From the NCBI GenBank assembly GCA_016165875.1, contig JABBOT010000002.1:31919642-31983641 (forward strand): a stretch of DNA of 64,000 nt. Reading direction: 5' to 3'. The translations under genes and the position numbers were made by a program. Shown piece by piece: positions 1 through 14,700 of the stretch. How positions within the stretch are numbered: the first letter of the stretch is position 1; each line of letters begins with the position of its first letter. Under the pieces are notes generated by a model that was not told the DNA's origin, did no database searches, and worked only from the letters and a program-made list of their open reading frames with translations. Source of the stretch: Acanthopleura granulata. Lineage: Eukaryota; Mollusca; Polyplacophora; Chitonida; Chitonidae.

Positions 1-1560
1 TAGTTCAATACTGACTAGATAATTCATTTTGGGGTAATGAGGACTGATGATATCACATTGCCAAGTTCCCTATTTGGCGATGATGGCAAAGTGAACTGGT
101 TACATGTATGTTTAGGGCACATGTACTTTGCACAGCTGTAAGTTTATCGTTCTGATGTTGATTATTATTAATTGCAGATTTTTATTTCACAGTTCACTTT
201 TAGGCCTATCACACCTTATTTCTTGTTTCCTGTCACTGTGATCGCATATCATTTTGCTCCCCACATGGAAAGTCATTATTTCATTTTGTGCCAGAAGGTG
301 AGACTATCACTAAATCTGGTTGGCCAAAAGACTGATAATAAAAATACTGGAAAAGTTGTTTGCTACTTTCACCATTTTTTCCAAATAATGTGACTAGAAA
401 CTAGGAATGAAGTGTCACTGGTAATAGTTCTCAATCAGTCATGAATAATCTAGTGTGTCACTCAATCATACAGTTCAACATATTGTATGGCCGTTTTTGG
501 TGGGGGGCGGTTGGGTGGAGAGGTGAGCCTACAGGTACATGTATTATGTTTGTGAGCACTTCTACCGTTTTTCACATCAGACACAGGCGTGAATTTATTT
601 CCTTCATGTTAACATTAAAAACAGGTCATTTTGCTTCATTTTCAAAAATGTTTCAGTAAATGGTGTGTAAAGTTATGCATACACTGCCCATGTGGAAGAT
701 GTACCTGTATATCTAAATGTTTAACAATGAAGTAAACATTTTCTGCTTAGAAGTTGCATTTAATGGATTTGAGCTTTATTTATAGACATAAAACACATAC
801 ATCCTTTTAAGCATTAGATCTATGTGTAAGTAACTGTTACATTGTTTCTGTTTTGTGTCAGAAGCCTGAGATTATTGTGAAAGTGTCCAACATGGTACAT
901 TGTTTTCCTGAGGACTTCCTTGAATTTGCAGGACAATCCTGTTACATCCCTATCATTTTTATCACTTGCGGTGTATTGGATATGAAATTTTCTATTCTGT
1001 TAATTTTTTCCTGTTTTATTTTTACTACTGAAATGCCTAACTATATATCTGCATACGTGTATATTTGTATGTTTTACATAAGGAAGTACATAGTTAAGAG
1101 GATGGGTATAAGCTTACCTTAACTTAGCCTGTCACAACATTATGTAAATGTGGAATATAATATCTGGGTGATTTGTGTTACAATTTCAGATATATCATAT
1201 ACATGTACATTAGAATTAGCGTTGATTAGAATTCAGTAGCCACTGCTGATTAATTAACTAAATGGTCAACTAGTCAGACATTGGGCTGTTACAATTATCC
1301 AAAGGCTATAAATTCATCAATTCTTGAGTATGTTGTTAAACAAATGACCATAATGAAATAAATTAATACGTGTATACTTGTAAATCCACCATTAAGTAAA
1401 TATAAATCAACAAATCAAGTATTAAGGTGCTGAGAAGCAGTCAAATAATCATCAAATACTTGATCAACTAGCCACTTAACCATGTATAATAATTACTAGC
1501 GGACAGACAAACCAGTTAACCAAACCTGTCTTCCTGTGTTTGGAGTAGCCACTCAGTGAA

Positions 1561-1935
1561 CTGATTGATTGATTGATTGATTTGATTGCTGTTTAACACA
1601 AAACTCACAAATATTTGATTTATATACAAAGACGATATATTTTTATGGCTGGAGGAAACAAGAGCGTCAGGGGTTAAATCACCAACCACTGGCAAGTTAA
1701 AGTTTGACCTTCACACGCATGCAGAACTCACATGTGCACACCATATTTAAGATAAGAGGCCTTCAACAAGTAGATATCAACAGCTTGTTGATATCATGTG
1801 ACGAAGGCCTCACAACTTGTGAGAATAGAGGAATCAACAAATTTCCTGTCACAGGTCAGGATTGAACCCACACTTCGAGTGTTCCAGTTATTGAAAGGCA
1901 GTTAAGTGTCTTATGACTACTCATCAACCTGTTGA
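1561..1935 (-). repeat. tRNA-headed SINE-like element, family 2
   Basis: Read on the minus strand, the element begins with a tRNA-like head whose box B-like GGTTCAATCC lies near 1860, runs through a body with a nested palindrome (1756-1811), and ends in a short ATTG/AATC repeat tail (+ strand 1561-1580). The tail, a TGTTAAACAGCAATCAA-like sequence, matches the one at about 39150. No target-site duplication was established, so the limits are approximate. Confidence 0.5.
1756..1811. repeat. Nested perfect palindrome
   Basis: The outer arms are GAGGCCTTC (1756-1764) and GAAGGCCTC (1803-1811). The inner arms are GATATCAACA (1773-1782) and TGTTGATATC (1786-1795) around a 3-base loop. Both arm pairs are perfect complements, so the stretch can form a cruciform or an RNA hairpin with an internal bulge. 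Confidence 0.85.
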
Positions 1936-2711
1936 GTGAATTGAAGAGCCAGTGACTCAATAAATCAATAACCTATTACATATGATACACATAAGTATAT
2001 ATGCATTTATATAAATTTCCGTTGTTGATATACCTGGGTTTTATGTGTATCAATATCAGCTAGTCCAGTCTATGTTTGCATCTAAGTTTGTACACATGTG
2101 TCCATCAGGATTGATCGGTCACTTAAGACCTGGATGAGTCAAGAAAAATTGAATGTCCTCTATCAGCACTAGCCCTTGGTCACATCCATCTGCAGAGGTG
2201 AGCCTGACTCAGAGTTTGGTCATGGCTTATGTCCCCTGGGGCGGTGGTACTCAGACAGATTTTGGCCGTCTGCGTGTCCTGCAGCACACATTGGTGGCTA
2301 TTTGGCTAGAGTCTGTGCCAATGCCTCCTGCAAGCAACAGTTTCTCAGTCCAGACTGCTCAAGAGACTATGAAGTGGTGTCCACATGAAGCTGCAAACAA
2401 ATGAATTGTTTGGTGTGGTCAGGCGCTGTGTTTGGGTGGGTCAGGAGGTGTGTGGGAAAGTCTTTTAGACATGTGTTAAAGGCAAGTATAGTTCGATCCA
2501 TGTTGCCTTCTGTATAATTGGTACCTTCGCACGTCACGGTGATTTTTTCCCTTATGCTCTGTTTTGTTCACATCAATCAGTGATACAAAGATATAGGCTG
2601 GAAAACATGACAAATATTTTATCAGATGAGTGTAGTATTTCCTTTGCAGGTTTACATGTACTTAAATTTGGCACATGGACACTAATTATCTGAAATGATC
2701 TCTGTTTTCAG

Positions 2712-5700
2712 CACAAGGGATCACCATTTTGCAACCCCTGCTACCAGACTTTCTTTGGACCACAGATGGTAGGATATGGTTCCAACGTGTTCACAGCTGC
2801 AAATTTTAACAAGAGAAATTCACAGAATGGCAACAGCAACAACAACAACAACTGTGATATGCAGGATAAAGTGATTTTACCTGAAAAAGTTACAGAAAAG
2901 CAGTAAGTTTTTCTAATTTACATATTAATTTTTTTTAAATGCTCAAATTGTCTAAAGGGCTATTTTAACATTCACAAAAGACCTGGATGATCACTAATAA
3001 TAAATAAATAAATAATATAGCTATTGTTTAAAAAAAATCCTCATATATTGTTATATATTATCTTATACCTTATCTTATATCTTATATATTTTTTAAAAAA
3101 ATTCTAATAGTATGTTGTATTTTCAAGAAAAATTTGCCAAAAGTGACAAAACGGGGTATGTTTTGTCAAACTTTATTTTCTCTGAAACTCGATTACCTTA
3201 ATTTACATCAATGATACAATTGGTGCTTACATTAAATGGCTCCCAGTACCAACTTTCTTGTATGTTGTGGTGATATCCTGGTGACATCACTGGTTCCAGA
3301 ATCATCTTACTTCGATCAAGCCTAAAGAGAAGTACAGTGTGTTCAGTCATATAGTATCGTAAATACAAAAAAAAAATAACTACCTGTTTACTCTACGTTT
3401 GAAGTGAGATTTGTTGACACATGTCCCTGTCAGTATTAAAGAGCCCTTTAATTGTAACCAAAGGGAATTTAAGTTCTTGCGCTTTTGCATATCATTTGAG
3501 TGAAATGGGAATTAATGTGCAGTAACTGGTGAAATATTGAGTATTATGTGTGGGGCGTAACACCAGTGCTGAACCTGTGACAGGTCTGCCTGCTAAATGC
3601 TGTGCTGCTGGGATGTTTGAGATCTGCAGTAGTAGTGTAACAATATAATATAACATACCTGTTGAACATCATATATGTTTGTTTTTGTGTATTTTACCTA
3701 GTACTCATACCAGCATGTCACTCATCCCATTGACAATGAATTGCTATTGTAAACAGTGCATGAATTGAAACTGTACTTAATATTCTGTTGACATATTTGG
3801 TAAACAAAGTGACAAAATGGGAACTTGGCAGCAACTTTGTTTATGTGTTAATATGACACTTTGTGTCTACTTGGTGTTCATTGTTGCCTTTTGTAACTTT
3901 ACTTTCTTCAACTGTGGCGCATTAGGCTGAAGAGTTATTCCCCTTAATCTGATTTTGGTAATGTAGCTGTTGTGTTGTTTACATACCAGGCTTGGATATA
4001 AGGATAGGTTTGATTCTCTTAAAGTCCTAATTTTAAACACATAATTTTTACTAGTGTTTCAGATTGCATGATAGTGTGAATCCCTTGCAGTTCAAGTCAG
4101 TGGTTTATTGTATGATTACAGCAAGTTTCATGCTAGTCATGTCAACTATTCTCATGGTACGCAAGTTTAAAAATGTCCATAAATGACTGATAACAAAGCG
4201 TGCTATTGTGTATACTGTGGTTATAGTTCACTTAACATTGTTTGACCCCAAAAAGTAACATGAGGAAAATTTATATATATATATATATATATTTACACAA
4301 AGGAGGCTGTGTATAGGTTTATATAATTCATTGAATTTCATTGCACACACATTTCATAACATTTTCTTAACAGCTTTTTAATGAGGTTATGGAGCTCTTC
4401 GCAGTCTGTATATAATTTTCTAGTAATGCAGTAATGAATTATTTGTATACAAAAATAAGATTTAGAGAGTAGTTGATGATAATTACATCAACATAAAAAA
4501 TGAATCGGGGCCTCCGTGGCTCAGTTGGTTAGTGCACTACAACAGCATAATGACCCAGGAGCCTCTTACCACTGCGATGGCTGTGAGTCCAGCTCATGCT
4601 GGCTTCCTCTCCGGCCATACGCGAGAAAGTCTGTCAGCAACCTGGGGATGGTTGTGGATTTCCCCCGGTCTCAGCCCGGTTTCCTCCCACCATAAGGTTG
4701 GCCAGTATCGTATAAGTAAAATATTCTTGAGTGTGGCATTAAACGCCAGTAAGATATATGAAATAAAAAATAAATAAAAATGAAAGTACCAGATGTTATG
4801 GTTAGAGCTATATTTTTTCATGAGGCTGTGCAAAGAGTAAAGTGACTTGGATGATGTTTGTGTGGAATGGTTAAGTATCAGAAAAAGTTATTAGTTTTCT
4901 TTTTGGGCAGTTTTGATAATTTGTTTCAGACAAGGAAAAAGAGGTTAGAGGCTTAATAACATTTGTTTGCATTTATGTGTTGAGTCTCTCGTTTTTTACC
5001 CGAAATAGTTTCTTTCTTCTGTGACCGTTGTTTAAGAGTTTGTATAGCGTGGTTATCTCCCTTATAGACATATTTTTTAACTGGTTTCAAAATGACGATG
5101 TTGCTCACCAGAGGGCAGCACGTACTATGACTACCGTGAGCTTGTAGTACGGTTGATAGTGAAGATGTTTACTCCTGTACCACGGAGTTGGTATCCTGCT
5201 ATGTCCAATGGGTGACCCAGAAAACATGGCCCACCAGGCTGAAGTATCTAGGTAAGGGGCATTAAAGCTGACCAAGGGACACTTGTCCAGAATTTACGAT
5301 GGTTGGATGACTGAGGCTTGCTGGCGGTGGCACTCGGCAGACACATGTCAGTCTGTGGCAGACAGTTATCACTGAAGTTTCATACTCATAGCGGAGAAGT
5401 CTATTTACCGTTGTCTGAGCGATGCTGTATGTAGGCTGAGTCTGTACGTAGGTGTAGGGTACATCAGGACTTCGGTACTATTTCAAACCCACCCTAGATA
5501 CCATTTAGGCGAGGAGGGTTTGTAAAGAATGACAACTCACCACAAACACGCTGGTGTTTGGATTGTGGTTGGAGGGATGAAAGACCGCTGTGAAGTTATA
5601 GGCCTTCACATGGCAGGCTTAGGATAGGGACACTACAATGCTTTTATTAGCAGCATTCATAGATGACAGTACAGTTACCATAATGTGCACTGTTTTTTAA

Positions 5701-8700
5701 GGGAAGGGCCATTGAAATTTACTGACATTGCCAGCAGGGACAAACTGTCTAAGGCTTCATGATTTTACATGTCATGTACTGCACAACAGGTTGTGTCTGC
5801 TTGTAGTGCACATAGCCCTACCTGTACCTGAACATGGCCATGTTGGATATGTTTTGATGAGATAAGAGATTGATGATACAAAATGACAAAATGAGATTTT
5901 TTTCACGTGACAAATTCTTTTATTGTGAACATTGAAGTATTTTTACATTAGAATGACTGAGTTAAGATCTTAGTGACATTTCATGTTGGACTGGTTACAT
6001 TTTCATTACATTTTCATTAACTGTTTTGTTTTGGCAGGAATTGTAATACACTTAGTCTTGTGCAGTTCTGTGGATTTTGTCGTTTTTCTGAAAACCTATC
6101 ATTTCAAGTAAAAATGTTGCTACAAGATTTGTGCCAACTCTGATGTCTGGTACTATTTAACAACAATAATTTGATCCAGATATTTATGGTAAGATATGGC
6201 GTAGGTAAATTATCTGAATTTTTGTAGAGAGCGTTTTCAGAGACAAATTAATGCCATTAAATATCACTTTTGGCCCTGAATCTTTCATTTGCTCAGTAGG
6301 ACATCATGCTACCTTCCAAGCAAACCTCAAAGCACCTTTCTAAGATTGGAAGAGCTCTGAAAGTCTGAAAATACACAACTTGGTCTTGGGTGAAATTTTA
6401 GGACTAGTACTGCACAGCACATCAAGTGGTATAAGCGATTTTAATAGAAAATTTGTGATGACACAAAGAAAAGTGTATGCGTACATGTGTGTCTACCATT
6501 CCTTTGTAGGTATGTTTCATACAGTGCACCTGGTAGTTTCAACTGACCTGACACCATGAATAAGCTTTATATAGGTTTTTGAGGCTACTGGATGAAAGGC
6601 ATGCTGCAGTAAACACATTCATGTTCATCTAAGATATCAGAGGGGCAATGTTAAACATAAGTGGGTATGCCCTAAAAAATTGCTTGAAAGGAAAATGAAG
6701 GTCGTAAATATTAGTTCTGGTACTGAGACTTACATTTTCTCTTCCTGCTCTTGAAAAAGGAAAGAAGCAAAAAAAAAAAAAAGAGGAAAACTTATTAAAA
6801 ATCAGTATAACTTGTGGAGTTAGGCAGTGTGAATGATTTAGTGATGTGTGAAATTTTGGGTCATATGCAGTAGCTACTGGAAGTGAAGATCCTATTATGT
6901 GGTCCTTTCAGTTCAGTGAATAAATTACGTTTCAGACATGAGCGCCTTATGAGTCATAATGATATCAGTAACATAACCTGAACCATATATTTGAGTTGCC
7001 AGGACATGTATTAAGACATGTAACTTAAGGATGTTTATATATACACTTCAGTGTGAAAAGGATGAGAAAAAGGCCTACAAACAGCTTGATAATGTTAATG
7101 ATGTGAAGTTAATATGCTGGGAGTTAAATTTTTAACAAATTGCTCATAATAACATTTAGTTGATAAGTTTTGGTCATCACAGTGCATATACTGTACATGT
7201 CAGGTATTTTTTTTGGGTGGGGGTGGTGGAGATGGGCGAGAAAACAGTAACTGATTGAATAAGTAAGATTATTATCAGCTGGGCTGATGGGTGGGAAAAT
7301 GGTGCTGAAGGGTTGTTAACATTTAGAGTTTATGTTGCCAATACTTAGACCGAGTTATCCAAGCCCCTGAAAGGGAGCTGTGGTTTTGACCTCTCTAATG
7401 TGTCAGTTACTACAGGTACATGCAGTAGCCTCCAGCCAGCCTCTGTAAGCAGATGTTTTGAAGGTTACTTATAGGTTAGGTCTCTGCCTTGATCATTTAA
7501 CCTGTTCTACCTCCTAAAGGCTTTACTCTGAGATCCTCATAGGAAATCCTGCTGAGCAGAAAACATGATTCATTAGCATCCTGTAGGCAGGCCAATAAAT
7601 CTGAGGGCTGGATGTATTGAAGGCTAGGGGAGGGGTCCTGTGAAAACCACACTTGTATGGGTTGTAGCAGGGTTATCAGCAGACCCTCATTTGTACAAGT
7701 GCCCATCTAAACCACAGCAGATGGTACCAATTCAGGCTGGTCCAAGGGGCCATAAGGTTCCCAGCTGGAAGGGGCAGATCCTCAGACTGACAAAAAGGTA
7801 TCACCATATGACAGTTTTCACTCTGTCTGTGTCAGGTTACATTCCACACCACTGGAGTTGGGACAAGACCCTCACTGTATGTCCATCTCTTCTGCTTGTC
7901 ATATGGCTGGATGGATATGGCTCTTCAGGCTGCATCCTTCAAGGACATTCTCTTAATTTAGTAAAGAAACATCTTAGGCCCTTTGCTGATTTAATATATA
8001 ATTACCATGGATACTTTGATGTTGTTATGATTGGTTTCCTCTATAAATGTAGTTTTGATGGAAAGATTACCGAAACAAATCCTATATCTGGTTAAATTTT
8101 TGGTTTTATTGCACATTCTGTAGTACGTGAAGAAAAAGTAATGTAGTCTTCGAGTTCTCATGACCTACAGAGGTTAGTATGCTACGCAAAGTCTGCACAT
8201 GAATCACTTGCCTCATGTACTTTTAAAGTATGAGACATGTTGTAGTTAACAGTGCTTTTGTGAAAATTACATATAAAAGATTACTCATTCGTGTAGGACC
8301 ATGCGTATGACTGCCTGTTCATGTGCCAGTAATACAGGTTTGTGCATGAGCATTAAGCAGTTACCTGTATAGCTACGTGAGTGCAGATGTTTGTCATAAC
8401 CCTTGTATGTGCACAGATCTGTGTTCAATAGTTAAAGCCAATGGTAGCATTGATTTCTACGTACATTCAAAGTGCAAGTGTATTTCAAAAGCTGAGCTAC
8501 AAATTACCATTCTTGACTTGCTCGCAATCCTTATCCCTTAAGAATTTACGTTTAATTACTTCAAGGCATTTCTTCTTCAGGATGAAAGTGTAACCAAGCT
8601 GGTTGTGGTGGTGTTGGTCGCTGGTTATGTAAGCTTTAGGGAGGCTAGCTTGGTAGGGTGGACAGAAGGAACACAACACAGAAGTGGAGACATCTTTTTG

Positions 8701-11700
8701 TGTTCATGGACTGACTGGAGACATACATGTACCACTGCATACTGTTTGACTGTCCCCTTAAGACTGTGACAGTCACTCTGTAACTCTAACTGTAACTGTC
8801 CCCTGATCATTAGACCTGGGGTTTTATAGCCACAGTGAGGACCTCAGAGAAAGCAGCTGGGTGATCAGCTGCTCATAGTCTTAACTGGATACTAATTAAG
8901 TTACATTTGTGCTTCAAATAACTAATAAAAACTGCATTTAAAGTAAACCTAAAGTTGCACAGAATAACAAATCACTTCTGCTTAAATGTCTGCCTATACT
9001 AAAAAAGTATGCTAAGCCCAGGAAACCTAACTCATAATTTTCTTACTACACAACATTTGAACTGTAAAAAACAACAAAGTCGTGTTTAATTCTACTTTAA
9101 ATCTATCATAAACTCTCAGATTTTAACCCAGCTATAATCTAACAGTGACAGTGCTAAAGTATGTGATGAAAGGAACACGCTCATATGCAACACCCCTGCT
9201 TAATATGATAAACTAGTTATGAACTTTGTCCTCAAAGTCAAACTCAACACACCAATCTAAAAAGAGTGGGAAACCCCAAAATTCACAGCCTTACCTCAAA
9301 AGCTTTCAGGGAACCTTTTTTTCTTTCAAGATGGGTTGAGGTTGACAGTGTGGAGATATAGTATCATTTGTCCTGGCACCAATGGCAACTTGTAAGAACT
9401 AAATGCCAAAACAGGGTTGTGTAATAAGCAGCATGCCTTAATTGACAGAAACACAGTAGTTCAAGGTCTGATTTTTCAGTGATGGCATACTGTTCACATA
9501 GAAAGGACTCGTCAGTCCAGTTCTCTAGGTATTATTGACATACATGTATACTATAGGTAGAGCCACTTGTTGTTAGAAATGTAAGTGTATATGACCTTAG
9601 ATTTTCATAGCCATACTGTACATGTATCTTGCACAATATTTCATTTGAAAGCTCTCAGGTGATTACTACCCGCCTGTCATTCTCTCTATGAGCCGGTAGG
9701 ACTTTATCTAAATAAAGGTTGATTCAATGTCTCATACCCGTATCCTGCCCTTCCTAATTTTGATTCAGAAGTGTGCCTACTGCATAGTCAGACAGAAATA
9801 GGCCAAGACTGACTAGAATTAGCATATTCAACCGTAGATAGTGTCCCCTTTGGAATCTAATAATAATACATGTACCTGCCCTTCGGTATGACCTTGATTA
9901 GGGTCAGGATCTTCCAGCTGGCCTTGATCCTCTCCACCCTGGTAGAGAAGACATTTCAGCAAACTTATAAGCTGATATTGAAAAAAGTCTGGTGTAACTA
10001 AAAACTCCTCTAGGAGCACTAAAGTCTCAAGTTCTGCCTGCTGACTGCATGAGCAGCTTGGGTGAGATGCAGACTTGCTAATTTATGTGTTTACTGCATG
10101 CTGTTACAGAGTGATGAAACTGTACGTGTCCGGTAAGGAAGTGTGGTGGAATCGAATCCCTGCAACATGCGATTTGCCCATCAGTGGGGTGCTCCTCTGG
10201 TTCTAAGGTTGACTTTGTCTGGCCACCAAGGCGGGTCTCGTAAATGTACATTCCAGAGAGGCTTTATACATGCGTGTCTGGGGACCAGCCATTGTACATG
10301 TAGCTGCATGTCAAAGCTTACTGTGGTTGCTGATATTGATAACCTGTCAATGGGAGCAGAGACTTGTCCACTAATTGACTTGCTACAGTGTTTCACGCAC
10401 TGACTGCAGAATTGGCCGATGATTTGCTCCATAACTGCTGTTTGTACATGTACACACATACCAGTATTCATGCATATATTTTGCTCTGCAGATAAGTCCT
10501 GTGTAAGCCCCTAACAGGTATTTGAGATATATATGACAGGTACTGTTGCTTTAAAATGCCATATATTGGCTGTTGCACTTTGCAATTAAATCTTATAGGA
10601 AAACATGGTTTTAGGTGAACCATCATGCATATTTATAATGTCAGTATAACCAGCGAAAGTGTGTGGAGTTCATCTTCACTCTCATTAATCTGTAATTGTT
10701 TGTGCTGAAATCTGTAGTTTATGAAACATATTGTACATGTAAATCCAGACTAGATTATACCATGTAACGTATTTGTGAGACTACATCTTATTACAATGGG
10801 TAATAATGTAGAAATCTATGTGTAATACATTAAGGCACATGGTGTCAACGTTAGCATCTCTGTCCTACTTCATGATGGTGATGTAAGATTTTTGTGCATA
10901 TCCTAGTGTTTTATGCTTGTGAAAAACAAGTGTATAATTCTGTTCCTTTTGATTGTTACATTTATGTTGATATATGTAATGTGATTAAGTCAGGTGCATG
11001 GAAACACCTGTGTGGAGAGATTTGCCCTTTTGTCATGAAATTCTTTACAATTGTCACCTGTTCTTGTACAGTGACGTGAGTATAGTTTGAAAGACTGTAA
11101 CCAGATTGCAGACTCCATTGATGTTTCTGTCAAAACTTGCAGCCTCTTAGCTCATGCTACAATTAAGCTGTCAGACATTTATGAGTAAGAACATTACTGG
11201 TCCTTAGCTGACCTGTCAATCAAGATGAACATCAACAGTGAATTAATTACACAGAGTCAAACTCAAAAGTCAGTTCAATAAGCCTTTCTCTGTAACATTT
11301 GATGTTGTTTACCTGTTTTTCAAGGTATAACATAGTATAACAAATCTTTCGTCTTCTTGTTCCCTCATAAAAATGATGCATTAGTTTTGTTTGAGTGATC
11401 ATGTTCATGTGATCCATAAAAGCATACTTTGTCTTGGTGAAGGCCGTTTTTGTAATTTAAGGGTGTTAAAAAGGACGCTACAGCATATCTTGTTAGGTAC
11501 CCTGTTTTATTATTTATATATCAGTGAAATCCCAGCATTTCCTTCACTGGTGAAAGTGTTATATTTCATTGCAGTTGTCATGACATCAAAAAAGAAACAT
11601 TTTATTTTATAAAGCTCCAATCTGATCTCAGCGGAATGAAGTCATAATGCAAGTCATGCAAGAAGACAGGACGGCGTATAAGATGTCATGTACACGATGT

Positions 11701-14700
11701 CACACTCTAGGCATGTCTGTGACAACCTATGGCTGGAGAAAATGCTGAAAACTCTGTAAAGTAAACAAAATCGTGATGCAGTTAGGGTATAAATAATAAA
11801 TAGAACATTGCACGTTGAACGCTGAATACCATTATTGTTGTTCTTGTGAGAGGTGGAAATGATATTTTTTCCACCTCTCACTCGCTGCCTGGTCATTTGA
11901 CTTATTTCCACCTCTCACTTGGACAATATTTATGTTATTCAACCTTCACTGTGCAATATCCTCTATACAGTGTGAGAGAATATTAATTATGGGAAATGAA
12001 TTCCATGTGCTACATTTAGATGCAAGTGGAATTTTGAATGAGTGAGTGGTTCAGATTCAGCAGAATTCTGGGTTAGGTTATCCACCATGTTGTTTTACAC
12101 TCTAGCTTGCAGCTGGTCTGAGCACCATGTGGTAGCTTCAGAGCTCTTGGGAGATTGTTCCTCTAGGGACCACTTGATCAGTCTTCCATACAGGTGCAAA
12201 CATGAGTGAGAGATTTCCAGATGTTTACAGCCCATGCTTGCAGCCTTCATCTGCGTGCATACATGTAGGTGTACCTCGTGTAGATAAGGACTGACGTCTG
12301 GATGAAAAACAGCCAGGCACTGCCTGAGTGTTCCAGTTTGTCTTCATTTGTCTTCCATTGTTCTCAGATAATGAATTGAAGCTAATGGCATCCTAGACAA
12401 ACGTGAACAAGTGGGCTGGCTACTCGATCTTTGAGAACATTGTATATAAATAAACGCGAAATGCATGTGATGAAGTGCTTATTCTCATTTGTCCACCAAC
12501 AGTTGGTTTGGTGTGTATGTAGTCAATTTTGTTTAGAGAAGTGGGTAGTGAAATAGTGTCAATCCAAATTTGACTCAGTGATTGATGTTATTTCTTTGGT
12601 AGAAAATTACGTCAGAAATGAACACAGTTACTGTGGCATCAAAGCCTATTTTAAACATTGTTCTGCATTACCATAACTATTTGCATTGCTATTTTCTTTA
12701 TTATTACATGTATACAATTTGGTAGCTTGAGACTATTACTGACATGGTAGTTGGGATCCAGTTAGTGCACAAGAATGTGACCTGAAATTGAAGCCTGGGT
12801 TAGAGCGTTGTTGACTCAATATAACTTCCTGATCCAGAGCTTTAAATAAATAGCACTGTAAATTATCTGCAGATTTCATTTTTTCTTTCTTTTTTACGTG
12901 TAGCTAAAGAAGAATGTGATGTTGGGGGAAAAAAAACTAGATCATAAAAGTGGTCAGAGAATTGATAGTATTGATATTTCTCATTTGTTGGTTGTCTGAA
13001 GCTGTTGAGAAAACCAGCTGCTGACAGTGATGTAATGGCTTATTCAGAAAGCGTATTACCGCTGTGTAATCTGCCAACTGATCCATTTTGAGATGCAGGG
13101 GCATGAGGGTGAAGTGTGGGGGTACCGATTGATGATGTTCTATGCTGATGACCAATTATTGTAGCTCGGTTAGAAGCTCCTAGCTTCTGTGTCCAGTGGA
13201 TATGGTGAAGTGTGCTGGTGAAGAGAGCTGTTCTGTTTGCTCTTTCACCACACACATGTTAAATCTCCAGACCTGTCCATTAAGTAGAAAGCCAGAGATT
13301 GGCATTGGTAATAATGGTAATTAAACATCAGTCTGTCCAGAGGATTGGAACTGTGTCCTCACACCCTTGCCTCTGTTTCATTCTTGAGGTCATTTTAAGG
13401 GCCAATTACCCAGATTTGAGTGTTGATTTTCAGGCCTTGAAGCGAAGCTTGCTCCTAAAGTCTGATTGTGTAACCCACAACTTTATGTTGTGGTCGCCTC
13501 ACAGTATTTTGTGCTGGAAAGGAAGTGGAAATAGAGCTTTATTACACAGTACACAGCCAGCTGCTAGTGCTTACCATGAATCAAGACATTGCATTTAAGA
13601 AAATTCCCAAAATAAGTGGAGATCTGCCTTATTTGGTTACATAGTGGAATACAGGGACCATATGCAGGACATTGCAGGAAATGCTTTTGTCTCATGTCAC
13701 CCAGACTGCAGGAGTAATAATTTGAGTGATAAGTGATCTACTAATGATAAGCCAGTGAGATGCTGACGCCAGGGTGTCTTGGTTGACCACCTCTGTGGTG
13801 TGACAGCCATTACCTGGGCACACAGGTGACACAACCTCAGGCTCTCTCGCTTCACCAACTATCTAATCTCTCTTAATCCCATCAGCCAGATTAAATCTAC
13901 ATTAAGGGATATACCACTACCAGAAACCCAAGCAGTGTTTCATATGTGTACATGTATACTTATAAATATTTATTTATTCATTTGATTGTTGTTTTACACC
14001 ATACTCAATATTTGACTTATACGACAGCGACCAGCATTGTGGAGGGAGGAAACCGGGCAGAGCCAGGGGGAAACCCACGGCCATCCGCATGTTGCTGGCA
14101 GACCTTTCCACGTACGACCAGAGAGGAAGCCAGCATGAGCTGGACTTGAAATCTTGTAATACAACGACGACCAGCATTATGGTGGGAGGAAACCGGGCAG
14201 AGCCCGGAGGAGACCCACGACCATGTATACTTATACTGATTGTCTATATCCAGATTGATGAAACCAGTATCTGCATCACTTACTTCATTATATAAAGGCG
14301 TCTGTTAAAAACATGACTGTGGTCATTTATTCTTGTTTTTTATTTTTTTATCATTAATTGTCTTATATGTGAAAAATTCCTGATTCTGGTCTGGGTTGAT
14401 ATGGTAGCTGCATGTTTGTTAGTAAGAAAAGTGGGCAAAAAAGTTATTTGTCGATGGAACTGTTAGTGTTAGAAGTGGAAGCAGACCTTAATCATACTCA
14501 CGGTCAGGTTGACGGGAGCTGTTTGATAGGACAGATGTGTTACATGAAGCATGCACATTAATGATATTTTGTTACCTTGTTTTTAGATCGGACCTGCAGG
14601 CGAAGTTAGAGGCGTATAATAGTCAACTGACGAATGGGAGGTCGCACTGTAGACTGTCAGAGGAAAAGGTGAGCGTCCAAGTCTTCCTTAGACATCTGCA

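Larger units (their letters stand above)
1..2711. other. Left flank or intron upstream of the first visible RASSF exon
   Basis: No convincing exon is seen here. The first visible RASSF exon opens in the middle of a LIM domain, so the exon or exons with the first zinc-binding half must lie upstream. I searched this stretch for the expected CxxC and WHxxC pattern and did not find it, so they are probably beyond the left edge. The stretch contains one minus-strand SINE-like element (about 1561-1935) and otherwise AT-rich sequence. Confidence 0.5.
2903..14586. other. Long RASSF intron (about 11.7 kb)
   Basis: This lies between the LIM-tail exon and the short linker exon. It contains one clear SINE (4507-4780), a second rearranged one (13965-14224), a hairpin (11846-11881), a TA dinucleotide run near 4270 and an A-rich run near 6770. 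No protein-coding segment with family similarity was seen on either strand. The 151-codon frame at 7640-8095 looks accidental. Confidence 0.6.

Noticed and set aside
2153..2404. Plus-strand frames before the first RASSF exon, considered as the first LIM half
   Set aside because: The cysteine spacing (CANASC) does not fit the LIM CxxC pattern, and no WHxxC follows.
4507..4600. tRNA-like box A and box B, considered as a tRNA gene
   Set aside because: No cloverleaf can be folded, and the same head occurs on repeated SINE copies with a shared body and tail.
7640..8095. Open frame of 151 codons on the plus strand within the long RASSF intron
   Set aside because: No domain or family pattern, no convincing splice borders, and a composition like translated noncoding sequence. 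Length alone is not enough in a 64-kb window.
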